64,000 bases of DNA from assembly GCF_964275005.1 (NCBI RefSeq), contig NC_092699.1, positions 22,864,333 through 22,928,332 of the forward strand. Reading direction: 5' to 3'. Source of the stretch: Diadema setosum (taxonomy: Eukaryota; Echinodermata; Echinoidea; Diadematoida; Diadematidae). Below are positions 11,708-22,278 of this stretch, in pieces. The notes under the pieces are model-generated. The model did not search any database and was not told where the DNA came from. It saw only the letters and a program-made list of their open reading frames with translations. The stretch's first letter is position 1, and the number at the start of each line of letters is the position of its first letter. The position numbers and the translations under genes were made by a program.

Positions 11708-12318
11708 TAAAGGGGAAATCCAGTCCAAATATAAGTTAGTTTGATAAGAAAGAGTAGAATATCACGAGTTGAATGGTATAAATTTGATCGAAATCGGATG
11801 AAAAATAAGGAAGTTTATATGACATTTCGAAGTTTCGCTATTTTGGGGGAAACAAGTTCTTGAACAGTCAATATGAATATGCAAATGGCAAAGTGAGCAT
11901 GTCATTCCCTCACAACTTACCATATAGTTTGTACATACAATTTTGAAATTTTCATTCAAACGCAATTACTGTATGCCCGAGGCTCAAATCCTCATAATCT
12001 AACTGATCACTATTCTGAAGTTATTCAACCAGAATGATGTCATTTTCAGACTTAAATGGCAGAAACATTGAATTTTCGTCATTTTTTTTTGTGTGTACAC
12101 GATCACTGGAAAAAAAAAAAGTGAGAGTATGACATGGTTAGCTCACTCATTTGCACATTTTTCATTCCACTTTACAAGAACTGTTTTGGAGAAATTATCA
12201 AAACTTCAAAATTTTATGACTTCCTTATTCATCCGATTTCAGTCAAATTAGAACTCGTGTAAAATTTTACTCTTTTTTTATCAGTCAACCTTATATTTGG
12301 ACTGGATTTCCTCTTTAA
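11708..12318. mobile_element. TTAA-bounded miniature element, TTAAAGGGGAAATCCAGTCC family
   Basis: The left end TTAAAGGGGAAATCCAGTCC is matched by the right end GGACTGGATTTCCTCTTTAA. Inverted arms extend inward through 'aagttagtttgataa', 'atcggatgaa' and 'aacaagttcttg' blocks. About 611 bp, no ORF. A decayed relative lies at 636-1010. Confidence 0.85.
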
Positions 12319-13390
12319 TGGAGGGAGGGATATTCTGCAATGTTTATAGAACAATATTTAGCTTGTTTATTCCCTTATAGCAGTTATATTATAACTTTTT
12401 GTATGATTTGGAATTCCTAGGACATGGAAATATGATGTGACACTAATACATTTGCGTCTAGCGGAGTGTAGGCCCTAATACACTTAGATCATGACAGGGG
12501 CATCTGATGACCTCACATCATGCACCAAGGGTAATTTCAACCATATTATCAAAATATGAATGGAATGATATCCCTGCCATACAGGAAAGACCGCTCATCA
12601 CTGATCACGTGACACCATGACAACTGGCCGCCGCTGCTTAAGTTTTTCTCATGTAGGCCTGCAATAGCAAGTCTGTTACCATTGTGGTTGTATCTCTTGC
12701 TCTTATAGTGTACTTTTCAGACCACTTATCCCCTTTAAACGTGCAGTGTTGCGCCCGTAGGGAAAAAAAAAATATGAAGTGTCACACGTAAGTGTTTAAG
12801 GTGAACTTTTTATTAGTGCGTATTAATTGTCTTTATCTGTCTTTTATTCCCTTACAGATTAAAGGCATTTATAAGATGTCTAAATGTCCTATATGGAGGA
12901 ATGTGGAATCGCAATGGCATCTTCATTTTGTATATTATATCGGATGGCACCCAAATGGCCCGTTCTTTCAGCTTCGTCAAGAATCCATGCCGAGGTCACC
13001 CCTAAACAGACGAACATAGTAAACTTCCTCCTCCTCTCACTTTAAGAAAGGTGCATGGCACGACTGATCACATACTGAGAAAAAGGGCTTTTATTGTCAA
13101 GGAATTAGTCGAGTCTACACAAATCTCAAGAACAAACCGTATAGGAGCCTACACGATGCTTTTCAAAACTCAAATTAACACAATAGGGGATGTCGTGGGG
13201 TGGCGCCCGTCATTTGCATAAAGTCAAGCATGAGATGGCGTCACTATTAAATAGTGGTGGAGAGATACTGTTAGAAGGAATGAACCCTGGCAGTTTTACG
13301 TGGACCAAAATTATAGTGTATGTGTATGTGCTTTAAGACATTGGGATATTGCTCCAACGAAAACACGCCCTTTTATGCATGCCTCATCAA

Positions 13391-13394
13391 TATG

Positions 13395-13428
<34 letters not shown>
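13391..13428. repeat. (TA)n microsatellite
   Basis: Pure TA dinucleotide run of about 38 bp. Confidence 0.95.
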
Positions 13429-13431
<3 letters not shown>

Positions 13432-13750
13432 ACGTATTGCTGTATATTGCGCTTCGTTGGTTAACTATCCATACGATATCATACCAGAGCGCTGATGAGT
13501 GGTAAGTCCTCCGGCCAAGGTGTAGCACAAGGCATAGTATCTGAAAATGTGCCCTGTTTGCATATACATGCCGGGGGTCTTTCGAATCTTCCTGAACATC
13601 GAAAGTTGTTACGTTTAACGGTTGCTGATTATCTATCCATTCTGTTTCATTTTCAATGATTCAGTTCCCAGTAGTCCCCGTAATTATGACCATCGTATTT
13701 TTTATTGTCAAAAAATTATAAACATCACAATCCCCGCATAAACTTCCAGA

Positions 13751-14568
13751 AACCAACCATCTAACCAACTAACTAGCCAATCAACCAAGCAACCAAGCAA
13801 TATACCTATACTAACCAATCAACCAACCAACCAGCCAACCATGCCACACTGTTAAATAGAAAATGGTAAATTAACATTAAAAGGGGCGAGGAGTGACAGC
13901 GTTTTTAAAATGTTGTATTCACCCTTTTATCCAGCTGAATCCAACAGTTAGATGTGCTAGATACAGCAAGAAAAGGGGTAAATACAACATTTTTAAAACG
14001 CTGTCACTCCTCGCCCCTTATAAAACGCTGATTTACCCTTTTCTTTTTAAGAGTGCAGCCAGCAAAAGCCAACCAACCAACCAACCAACCAACCGACCAA
14101 CCAACCAACCAACCGACCAACCAACCCAACCAACCAACCAACCAAAAAAATGGTGTCTGTTTAGACACCTGTTTATGTATTATACATGATGGTCTGAGTC
14201 ACGATATCTTATTGGTTGTTTTTCCAAAGTATTTTATGTGAAATATTATGATGTTATTTAAAATACTATGATGTATTATGTGTTCAGATAAATATGTTTG
14301 ATGTAGAATTATGAATATCTCAGTGGGAAAAAAAAAGAACAACCAACCAACCACAACCCGTGACCAGACAACCAACCAACCGGCAACCAACCAACCAACC
14401 AACCAACCAACCAACCAACCAACCAACCAACCAACCAACCAACCAACCAACCAACCGGCAACCAACCAACCGGCAACCAACCAACCAACCAACCAACCAA
14501 CCAACCAACCAACCAACCAACCAACCAACCAACCAACCAACCAAACAAACAAACAAACAAACAAACAA
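13751..14568. repeat. CCAA tetranucleotide arrays in three blocks
   Basis: Degenerate CCAA/CCAT units occupy 13751-13841, a cleaner block 14069-14146, and a long block 14339-14568 that grades into CAAA units. The last block has internal CCGGCAACCAACC interruptions. All frames are open on both strands, which explains the long Pro-Thr-Asn-Gln and Trp-Leu-Val-Gly reading frames; none is taken as a gene. A long hairpin element (13846-14057) sits between the first and second blocks. Confidence 0.95.
13846..14057. mobile_element. Foldback element with near-identical long arms
   Basis: Inverted arms run over roughly 13846-13930 and 13970-14057. The inner 50 bp, including GGGGCGAGGAGTGACAGCG and its complement, are nearly identical, so the element or its gene conversion is recent. 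The loop is about 40 bp and there is no ORF. CCAA repeats flank both sides, so it probably inserted into, or was bracketed by expansion of, a pre-existing CCAA array. The outer boundaries are approximate. Confidence 0.8.
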
Positions 14569-14593
14569 ATGAGCACATGCAGAAACAAAAACC

Positions 14594-14731
14594 AAGAATA
14601 TCTAATGGTAACCTAAATGTTCTGCCTTTTTTGTTCTTTTTTACAATTCCTCTACATTGTTAATTGTTGTAAATAGTGTGATTCTGTATGATTTTTCAAT
14701 AAAACAAATTAAAAAAAAAAAGAATATCTAA
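14594..14731 (+). mobile_element. Retroposed 3'-end fragment with poly(A) and target-site duplication
   Basis: A perfect 12-bp direct repeat AAGAATATCTAA lies at 14594-14605 and 14720-14731. Between them are about 114 bp ending in AATAAA and an A-rich tail (about 14699-14719). This is the signature of target-primed reverse transcription of a 5'-truncated polyadenylated RNA: a LINE or SINE 3' end, or a gene 3' UTR. The source is not identified. Confidence 0.75.
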
Positions 14732-16132
14732 CGAAATAAAGTTTAGTGATGCGGCAGACGCAGCTTTTAATCAGTGACAATATGGGGTCAAAATAATAAT
14801 ATTTGTTAGTACTATACTACCATGTACTCGCATGTCATACAACATCTATGCTTGTAACTTCAGGTAGTAATGATAGTATTTTATAGCCAGAAATAAAAGA
14901 CTGCGTTATGGTTGTTTCCTCTAGTATACACAATTATACTAGAAAGGCTGCAGAAAATGAATACGTGCAATTTAACAACCGCACTTCGATCACTGGACTA
15001 TGAGCAAACAATAAAGAAGAAAAAGTAGAAAGGTGCGGTATAGGCAAAAAAAAAAAAAAAAGAAGAAGAGATCTTTGAAATGTAATATCGTGAAAAGTGA
15101 AATTTAAATGAAAATTTAAAAAAATAGATCAAAGGAAAGATAAGAGTAAAGGAGAGCCTGTATAAAGAAAATGACAATAACATAAGGAAATGATCACTTG
15201 ATGAGAAAGTGATATGAAAGAGAAGAAAAGGAAAAGAGGAAAGGGGGAAAGAGAGCGATATGGAGGAGGAGGTGCATGCAGGAGCGTACAGGAGGAATGG
15301 GGCATATCACAAAATTTTGAAAATACTGTTACTCTCGTGTGTAATTATGTCGCGCCGGCCATGTTCATTACAATTTTCTGTTTTAAAGTCGAATAAGAGA
15401 TAGGAACCCGTAAGAGCATAAGAGTCCCCCGCCCCCCCCCCCCCACCCCCCAAAAAGCGTTACATTTTTGGTGAGTGCGAGTATAACGTATCATATATCG
15501 CTAACTAGTATATCCTAGAGGTCAATACCTCTATGGCACATAATGATGTATAACAAACATGTTTTTTTTTCCCCCTTCTTCATTCTTCTTCTTCTTTTTT
15601 TTTTTCCCTGCTTGGACGCCGTTAGATAAGGGCGCATTTTCTACAGTTTAACCAAAATGCACACCGCTCCCCTGATCATGCTTCCCTGGGCAGTGGACAC
15701 TCCTTTGGGTTTACCGTTTTACAATCACAAACTGAAGCACAATCCAGTTGTTCAAAGTGTGATGAAATGACAATCAATGATAGGGCGAAAATCAGTTGGC
15801 AAATCATTTGATTCAAATTGAAATGAATTGATTTCTAATACTTACTATATAACGGTCCGGAAGATCATAGCGGACAAACTAGATCGTTTACATATAATAG
15901 TATCAAAGATATTGTTCTCACTAGGCCTTTGTAATCATTAAGCTCTTCTGCACAGTGATACACAACAGCCCTATACCTACGGCGTCTGGTGGGGCTATTT
16001 GGCAGCATTGTACTTAGCGATGATTTGGCTTTGGGTATTTGAAGATACCATACATTGCGTGCATTGGTTTTCCATTAGCGAGCGTTGGGTAGCCATGAGA
16101 CTGGATGTAAACAACTCGTGAAATTATACATC

Positions 16133-18109
16133 ATGGCATCGAAGAAAAAGTCGCATAGCAAGCAGAGTTTATCAAATGCTTTGAATGGTCACATCGAGTA
16201 TCATGTCATTCCAAAACAAGAGGAGATAAAGCGAATTCATTTTGCCATACTTAATCGTATAATTATCCCGATCTTGAACAGAGTGGGTGAGATTGATGAT
16301 CGCTTTCGGTGTGACTGCGATGAGTATCGGGGGTTGAAGTCGCTTGACGGAGCACATAATCTCGTGGGCTTGAATTACCGTGAGCGATACCGCGTTGACA
16401 TCGCAGTTGTTTTATCGAATCTCTTGACGTCGAAATGCATATCAAACCCTGACGACGAACGGAACTTGACCGTGCAGCAATTCTCGTCAGCTTTTCTCGA
16501 TAGTGCTGCCTGCGATAATCCCTACATATCGTCTCTTCCTGGGTTTGGATATGTCCTCACGGATGCTTCAAAATCACTGACCCACGATTTGCTGAGCATC
16601 AAGCAGGACGATGTGTCGTCAGCTCAGCATGAAAGTTTGGACTTTGCGAACAGGTCATTCCTTTCCCCGGGAAAGGTTATCAAACGGTTCCTCAGCCTTG
16701 TGGAGGAGAGTATAGAGATTCTACTTGCAGAATGTGTCTGGGAGGAGGAGCCCACCATCTACGAAATTTCTGTGAAAAGAGAAGGTCTGTTGGAAAGATA
16801 AACAACAATCATAAAACCCATTTATGTCGCTCTTGTAGTTCTGTTATAAAGAGCATCTAATCTAATGTATTGATGTAGAAGAAGATTCAAGTGCATAGAC
16901 TAATCTGACAAATATATCATATGATAAACTAAAAGAAAACACATGTTTTGAGTTAGAGCAATAAATAGAGTCTATTTATATATCAAACCATTGGCATTAC
17001 TAAGTAGAACACTGCTGAGTAGATGATTGAAAATATGAGTGGAGTCACACAAAAGTGTGAACTCTTTTTCTTCCTGTTTAGTACAGTCCACCTCTGGTGT
17101 ATCATCGTACTGTTGTGAGCAGTAAATTTACATCGTATTTCATCTCGGATTCCTTCCCAGCAGTGGGTTAAAAGAGCGATCCTGTTCATTTGATTATTTG
17201 TCAATACTCATGTGTATTGCTTTTTAAGTTACCGGTATTACAAATGTTGTATTTGCTATTGATTAAAAATGTTGAATCTTCTGATTAGTCATAGAAGCAG
17301 TCTACAGTGTAAGTGTCTGCACTCGGTCATGTCTGTTGATATGTGGGGACAGTGTGACTGTCCTCATGGAGGCATCTCCCACGAGAGTCTTTCTTATCAT
17401 GTTATAATGGTTCAAATTCTGTTTCTTTACAGGCTCGTTAGTCAGGCTCCATGTCATTCTAAGTGGAGAGGAATACACCATAGACCTTGTTCCAGTCCTA
17501 GAGCTGGGAGGATGGTGGCCCAAGAGCATACAGGCCTGGGGTCCACCGGGCGCTGCCAGGCCAAACCAGTGGTTGGACTATGCCAGAATGACGAGGGTCA
17601 AGCAGAAGTTCTACGTGTCCGCAGCGCGACCCCCGCCGGGTCACGACGCCTTCCGACTGTGGTCTACATGCTTTTTTGTGAGCGAGAAGATCCTCTCGCA
17701 GTCAGTGGTGGAAGAGATGGATGCCCAGTCATCCTGTCGTGCTGCGGTCTTACTCGCCATGCGCTCTCTGTGTGAGGAAAACCAGGAAGACTTCCATCCC
17801 ATCACCCCGCGCCTTGTCACGATTGCGTTCCTGCACCAGTGCACCCAGTACCCACTGGAGGACGACTGGGCACCCCACAAACTCGGGCGCGCCTTCGTCG
17901 ATCTCTTCATGGCGCTGATCGCCGCGGTGAAGGCGGGAGTGTGCAGCCACTACTTCCTGCCCTCTGTCAACATCCTTGACAACTCACAGGACCTCAAGCC
18001 AGTGGTCCACCAACTGAAGGCCATACTCAGTGACATTGTGGAGAATCCCCAGAAGACGCAATTCCTGCACCATGAACGTGGCCGATCAGATGTCTCCCCA
18101 AGTAGATGA
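16133..18109 (+). CDS. Mab-21 / cGAS-like nucleotidyltransferase-fold protein
   Basis: Two exons, 16133-16784 and 17433-18109, join through a GT-AG intron (donor GTCTGT, acceptor TTTACAG; codon split 1/2) and give 442 residues. The ATG at 16133 (MASKKKSHSK) is the first ATG of the frame. Known Mab-21 landmarks appear in order: RFRCDCDEYRGLKSLDG (residues 58-73, like the RYEGLEV region of MAB21L1); YRVDIAVVL (86-94); FLSPGKVIKRF; YTIDLVPVLELGGWWPK (232-248, like YVVQITPAFKCTGIWPR); DDWAPHKLG; and CSHYFLP (388-394, CPHYFLP in MAB21L1). In the cGAS-type active site the GS pair appears as Gly73-Ala74, the first acidic residue appears as Arg87, and Asp89 and Asp235 remain, so catalysis looks unlikely. 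The family includes developmental MAB21L proteins and cGAS-like immune receptors. Which group this belongs to cannot be settled here. Confidence 0.85.
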
Positions 18110-18194
18110 TCGTCATAGCCATGAATGGACTTCTTAGAACTTTCAAATTATTAGTCAGCTGTCCAAAATGGCGACCAGGTCCCCATTGATAAAT

Positions 18195-18200
18195 AATAAA
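18195..18200 (+). terminator. Candidate polyadenylation signal of the Mab-21-like gene
   Basis: AATAAA lies about 86 bp after the stop codon, in AT-rich sequence. Other hexamers lie further downstream, so this may not be the main site. Confidence 0.35.
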
Positions 18201-18222
18201 ATATGTTAGAATATCAGTGTTT

Positions 18223-18290
18223 GCTGGAATGGCAACTTCCCATAGCAACAGCCAATCAGGAAGCTTGATTCTTGTTGTTTCCATGACAAT
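18223..18290 (-). repeat. Dispersed repeat shared with 60404-60476
   Basis: On the minus strand, an ACAAGAAT block, a GATTGGCTGTTGCTATGGGA block and an AGTTGCCATTC block match the plus strand at 60404-60476 with a few substitutions. The copies are in opposite orientation and about 42 kb apart. The full element boundaries are not clear. Confidence 0.65.
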
Positions 18291-18954
18291 TATCATTCCA
18301 GCAAGGGTTACTGTGATACCAATTTTTTAATGAAATGTAGCCCAGATGCTGTACACTGCGATGCCGTGATACAGTGTACCAATTTGCCTAAAACCATGCT
18401 TTCCATACAAACTAAAAAATATATTTTCAATATGGCATTGTGGTCCTAAAATGTACCAGTACTTCGTAATATCTTACTCATCCGCACATACAGTCTTTAT
18501 GTAAAGCCCCAATACCAACAAAGTACATAGCATTATTAACTGCCAATTTAAGGTGGTTTCGGGTTGGGTTCTACAGATCTGACTGTTCCAACAAAAAGAT
18601 CTCAAGTTTTGTATTCAGGTGTACAAGTGTACATGTGGGTTTTTTTTTTTTTTTTTTTTTTTTTTTCACAGGCAAGTAATTTATTGAGGGGAATTTAGTA
18701 TCCAGGAATGGCCTTCAAATAAGGGAGTCTTGGCACACTGTAATCTTTCAATTCAGCATTTTTCCTCATAAAAGGGAAGCTACTTTTTGTACATGCATGA
18801 AGTGAATCAAGATTATCCTTTCAACAATTTATCTGCCAAAGTATCTAGTCAGAAGTAGCTTCATAACATTGTAATGATTTGATACCATAAGCACGCTTTT
18901 TTGTATAAGAAATGTGTACACACCTTATACAGCAATGTAATCATGCGCACAAAG

Positions 18955-19270
18955 GCCCAAATTCACGAAGGTGGTACAAATGAAACCATGGTTTAAAGCA
19001 TGGACAAAAACCATGGAGCGCCAAGTGTCGCACAGAATATTTCGTTACGAAATTGGTCATTTCTTTGACAAAATGACCGTTTCGTTAACAAAATTATCAT
19101 TTCATGGACGAAATGTTCATTTACAGTAGTTACAAAATGTTGTCATTTCGTTACAAAATAATCATTTCACCGATGAAATGACTGATTTCGTAATGAAATA
19201 TTCCATGCGACACTTGGCGCTCCATGGTTTAAACTATGGTTTCATTTGTACCACCTTCATGAATTCGGGC
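18955..19270. mobile_element. Inverted-repeat element with about 85-bp arms
   Basis: The left arm starts GCCCAAATTCACGAAGGTGG and the right arm ends with its near complement at 19270. Both arms carry ACAAATGAAACCAT, then CATGGAGCGCCAAGTGTCGCA, then AATATTTCGT blocks. The interior is made of repeated TTTCGTTA/ACGAAAT motifs, so it is itself partly palindromic. No ORF. A similar end (CAGAATTCACAAAGGTAG) occurs near 43943. Confidence 0.8.
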
Positions 19271-19396
19271 GTATGAGTTAAACAAGTGGTAATGTGAGTT
19301 GTGACTATTTTAGGGTAGAAATTTGAGGCAGTTTGAGATAGGCTGAAGCTGTGTTTATGCAGGCTGTAAACAAATGTTAGCAGGGTTTTTTTTTTT

Positions 19397-20255
19397 ATAC
19401 CTCCGCCAACGAAGTGGCCGGAGGCATTATGTTTTCGGGTCGTCCGTCCGTCCGTCCGTACGTCCGTCCGTCTGTACGTCCATCCCGTTTTGTTTTTGTC
19501 GATATCTCAAGAACCGTGTGGTGGTTTTACATCAAACTTGGTATGAGGGTATATCCTGGGGGGATAATACTTTGTTTGGATTTTAGGGTCACGGGGTCAA
19601 AGGTCAAAGGTCACAGGTTATTTTGTGAAAAAAAAAGGTTGAAAATTCATGTTTTTCTCCATATCTTGCAAATGGTTCAAGGTATCTTCATGGAACTGAG
19701 TATATATGCTTGTTCCAATGGGCAGTGATTATCTAGGGAAGTTGGGGGTCATGGTTCAAAGGTCAGGGGGTCAAAGGTCAAGTGAAAGTGCTGAATTGCA
19801 CTTTTTCCTCCATATCTCAAAAGTAACTCAAGGTATCATCATGAATCTTACATATTTATGCATGTTCAACCTAACAGTGATTCTCTTTGGAACTGTGAGG
19901 TCAAAGGTCAAAGGCCAGGTTTAGATAATGCTATTTTCCCATTTGATACTGAAATTATACTTTTTCTCAATACCTTGAAAATTACTCAATGCATAAACTT
20001 ATAAAAGGGTCAAAAGTCAAGTAAAAATCATCAGTTCCCCAAATACCTGCACTCTGACATTTTAATCATTCATCCAATTGAACCTAGTTCTAGGAAAGTG
20101 AACATTCAGCACATTTGTGGCAAACCTGTCATTTTAATATTTTGCCAATTGTGTGAAACTGTCATCACACATTGTCAAGACATTGTACTATAGACCTATT
20201 AGGAGAACCATGCATTATGGCGGAGGCATATCAGTCGCCGTAGCGATACATCTAG
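19397..20255. repeat. Dispersed repeat beginning ATACCTCCGCC and ending near CATCTAG
   Basis: It starts ATACCTCCGCCAACGAAGTG, runs through a (GTCC)n block at about 19441-19490, then through three spaced 'ggtcaaaggtca' blocks, and ends GGCGGAGGCATATCAGTCGC. Start and end share an inverted CCTCCGCC/GGCGGAGG motif. I recognise the general type from marine invertebrate genomes. The short open frames inside are not genes. Confidence 0.7.
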
Positions 20256-21460
20256 TTTCCTTTTGTAAGGGCAGCTGAACTAATCATGTGTAATCAAAGT
20301 ACAAATGTATTGTAAATGTTTATTACGACTTGTGTGTAAATTGCTTTCTTTTTCAGTGTGCAATTGGACAGATTGTGATACTACTGGCGTTGACAACAGT
20401 ACTGCAGAACAACTTTACCATGTGTGTACAGTAGTTATCCATAACTACAGTAAACTGATGATCTTAGGATATCACCAATCATTTTGTCAACAAAACTTTT
20501 TTTTTCTTTCTGACCATGAGACGGAAGCCTGTTCAGTACGTCTGAACAGGTAGAATTTAGGCTGGCTGTCTTTCTTCAGTGTTTGTATTATACCTACAGT
20601 AAATGTGGAAATATATGCTAAACCAGAAGTATGTTTTGCTTGTGTTTTCATTTTATCTTTATCAGGTAGAAGAGAGAAATGCTACATGTACATATTTTGT
20701 ATGTAAACAGAGACGATACATATAAATCCACAATTATAAATGAGATAGAGAAAGCAAAGAAATAAGATAAGTGAAGACAGGAAGAAATTTGCCTAAGTCT
20801 ACTTTCTGATTTACAGGAAAATAACTTCTCAGACCATAATATGGCAAGGGTGTACCAGATACACGTACATCATGTTAGTCAAGTAATGCCCAAGTTGCTG
20901 CTTATTCTTTAATTCAATTTTTTTTTTCAACCTAGGCATGGTTGACATATCTACCAAAAAATGTTACGTACAAAAAAAAAAAAAAAAAAAAAGAGCGTCC
21001 ATGACTACTTGTCACACAGACAGACGAATGCATACAAAAAGTATTTTGTTCACTGGGTTGCATTGCAAAGTGGAAGATTTTCAAAATCTTTATTTTTCTT
21101 TTCTGTACAGCACAAACATTCTCCAGTTTACATTTCATCTTAATATTTGTTCCTTTACATGTCTTTGTCCAAAACTATACCTCAAGTATATTTCCTGATG
21201 CGCACAGGCTACCACAAACATTGAAAAAATAATTCTATGTATGGATATACATGTATACTGTAACTCTTCTTATGACAGACTCCATGAGGCCAGTGAATTT
21301 ACTTTGGTATTACAACATCAGTTTGACTCCCACCCTCCATCCCCCTCCCACTCCCCTCCCCCCCCCCCCCAAAAAAAAAAAAAACAAAACAAAAACAAAA
21401 CAAAACAAGAAGAAGAAGAAGAATGAGTCAAGCAGAAGGATGAAGAAGTGCTACTAAAGA

Positions 21461-21553
21461 TTAACCCGCTGAGGACAAACTGAGTTTGCTATGACATGCA
21501 TTTTCCATAGACATCTGCCTGAGTATTCTTGGGACTCATCTTCAATGGGTTAA
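21461..21553 (+). mobile_element. 93-bp TTAA-bounded mini-element, family f, copy 1
   Basis: It starts TTAACCCGCTGAGGA and ends TCTTCAATGGGTTAA, so the ends form a short inverted repeat. The element matches the minus strand of 30275-30367 at the same length, including shared CATAGAC and GAGTAT blocks. It is too small to encode anything. Confidence 0.75.
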
Positions 21554-21557
21554 TAGT

Positions 21558-21679
21558 AGTTGTATCCCTCTGTACAAATGCATTTGTAAAATTGCAACTG
21601 CTGATACATGTACATACAATATATGTTATAGATCAGCAGTTGCAATATTACAAATGCCTTTGTACAGAGGGAGACAACT
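21558..21679. repeat. Long hairpin, arms of about 50 bp
   Basis: An AGTTGTATCCCTCTGTACAA block, then CAACTGCTGAT, pair with ATCAGCAGTTG and TTGTACAGAGGGAGACAACT. The loop is about 25 bp. It starts five bases after the 93-bp element at 21461-21553. It is probably a small foldback transposon; there are no coding features. Confidence 0.75.
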
Positions 21680-22186
21680 GATAAAAATCTTTCATGGCAA
21701 AAAACAACTCTGTTTTATTAGCAAGAGTTTGTTATTTTAGTGTTCTTCATAATGAGGGACCACAGTGTATGTTTACAAAACACACAGAGCTTGAGAAAAT
21801 ACAGTTTGAAATACAAAACACACCAACAGAGTTTGAGTAAATACAGTTTGAAACTAATGCCAATTCTTGCATTATATACCAGTAGTTTGTATCGCTCTAT
21901 ACTACATCCATCACATATATGCACTACCCATTGTTGTCATGCCATATGTAACATGCTTTCAGATCAGAACATCAGGCTTTTACTGTCTCATTTCATTACA
22001 CTTATCACGACCAATGCATTTTCTCACATGCAACATCTGCTACACATGCAGATTTCCTTTATACAGCAACCCACAAGGAGGCAGGCCTTCTTAAGGCTAG
22101 GCCTTGAGGCAAAGCCTTATTTTGCCCCCTCCATAGTAGCCTGCTCACCTGTCATCAGAACACAGTACACTCCTTGCTATGCTTCC

Positions 22187-22278
22187 TGAACCCTTACAGT
22201 GCCAGGGACTATGGACAGTGTGTACAATGCTTTGAGTTTTTTTGTGCCATTCAGCACTCAAAGCAATCAAAGAGTTAA
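22187..22278 (+). mobile_element. About 92-bp TTAA-ending mini-element, family g, copy 1
   Basis: Matches the minus strand of 47808-47900, sharing AGGGACT, ACAGTGTGTACAATGCT, TGTGCCA and CAGCACTCAAAGCA blocks in order. It ends GAGTTAA; the left end AACCCTT is decayed. The copies lie in opposite orientation. Confidence 0.65.

Larger units (their letters stand above)
8602..16132. other. Intergenic region between the lipocalin and Mab-21-like genes
   Basis: No supported protein gene. The region holds two TTAA-bounded miniature elements (9492-10060, 11708-12318), G/C homopolymers at 9282, 10801, 11532 and 15432, a second copy of the short hairpin (11321-11349), a TA microsatellite (13391-13428), CCAA arrays around a long hairpin (13751-14568) and a retroposed fragment (14594-14731). 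Open frames here run through these repeats. Confidence 0.6.

Noticed and set aside
3600-14568. Possible CRISPR-like or satellite arrays
   Set aside because: The repeats are microsatellites or diverged tandem duplications without regular unique spacers, in an animal genome.
14199-14616. Several open frames on both strands coding Trp-Leu-Val-Gly or Asn-Gln-Pro-Thr repeats
   Set aside because: A CCAA tetranucleotide array is open in all frames; there is no start context, domain or splice signal.
19374-19924. Three overlapping open frames in the repeat at 19397-20255
   Set aside because: They include a (GTCC)n block and belong to a dispersed non-coding repeat.
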